NCBI GenBank assembly: GCA_964611385.1
Contig: CAZSXS010000028.1
Span: forward strand, 1 to 41,676
DNA length: 41,676 nucleotides
Reading direction: 5' to 3'
DNA from: CAZSXS01 sp964611385
GTDB taxonomy: Bacteria; Bacillota; Clostridia; Lachnospirales; CAYPQA01
Under the pieces are notes generated by a model. It was not told the DNA's origin. It saw nothing but the letters and a program-made list of their open reading frames with translations, and ran no database searches. The translations under genes and the position numbers were made by a program. Numbering within the stretch: the first letter of the stretch is position 1; each line of letters starts with the position of its first letter. Shown here in pieces: positions 41,659-41,676 of this stretch.

Positions 41659-41676
41659 AAGGAAAGACCTTGGGGG
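41659..41676. repeat. Dispersed palindromic element, truncated copy F at window edge
   Basis: The last bases GGAAAGACCTTGGGGG are the reverse complement of the family tail (CCCCCACGGTCTTTCC in copy B) with one mismatch, so another copy probably begins here and runs out of the window. Confidence 0.6.

Overview
The window looks like a chromosomal contig from a spore-forming, low-to-mid GC member of the Clostridia (Firmicutes). Evidence: strong AGGAGG-type ribosome binding sites, a SleB-type cortex hydrolase, a PrkC/PrpC pair with PASTA repeats, a 2[4Fe-4S] ferredoxin, PyrBI, a methyl-accepting chemoreceptor, and a tig-clpP-clpX cluster. I could not assign a genus. A run of 10 N (7466-7475) marks a gap or ambiguous stretch, and the right edge falls inside what looks like another copy of a dispersed repeat.

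Layout. 1-168: 3' end of an unidentified gene. 313-1131: SleB-like hydrolase, apparently with an ATA start. 1238-4571 (minus): sigma factor, membrane protein, ABC ATPase and ABC permease as one overlapping operon. 5057-10494 (plus): GH95 alpha-L-fucosidase followed after 21 nt by a large chemoreceptor with an apparent frameshift near its start. 10783-15638 (minus): RND pump and an adaptor with an unusually long coiled-coil hairpin. 15817-16374: DUF4258/YgiT-type toxin-antitoxin pair. 16596-17720: isocitrate/isopropylmalate dehydrogenase. 17944-22968: AT-richer accessory block (two similar HAD phosphatases, alpha/beta hydrolase, cupin, flavodoxin-fold protein, acetyltransferase, unknown protein). 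23063-24355: small operon with a glutamine-amidotransferase-like hydrolase. 24556-27632 (plus): phosphoglucomutase-pyrB-pyrI. 27920-29972: very AT-rich pair, an orphan phosphoribosyltransferase-like protein and a histidine phosphatase. 30322-31435: alkyltransferase-family protein, nitroreductase, tRNA-Val and tRNA-Asp. 31553-36547: orphan response regulator, prkC, prpC, rlmN. 36684-37751: manA. 37835-38005: ferredoxin. 38144-41425 (minus): tig-clpP-clpX.

The most unusual structure is a family of intergenic palindromes (five copies plus a truncated one at the right edge). Each has a 15-27 bp stem, a conserved asymmetric loop (consensus NCCRTTTG), G-rich outer arms and, in three copies, a shared TGTCCGGC-type flank. 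One copy runs into the 5' end of the sigma-factor reading frame and one lies just upstream of the toxin gene. Other leads are the very long RND adaptor hairpin, the phosphoribosyltransferase/phosphatase pair, a tRNA-Val nested inside a terminator stem, a 33-residue membrane peptide translationally coupled to the amidotransferase, and the frameshifted chemoreceptor with a 12-residue repeat tail.
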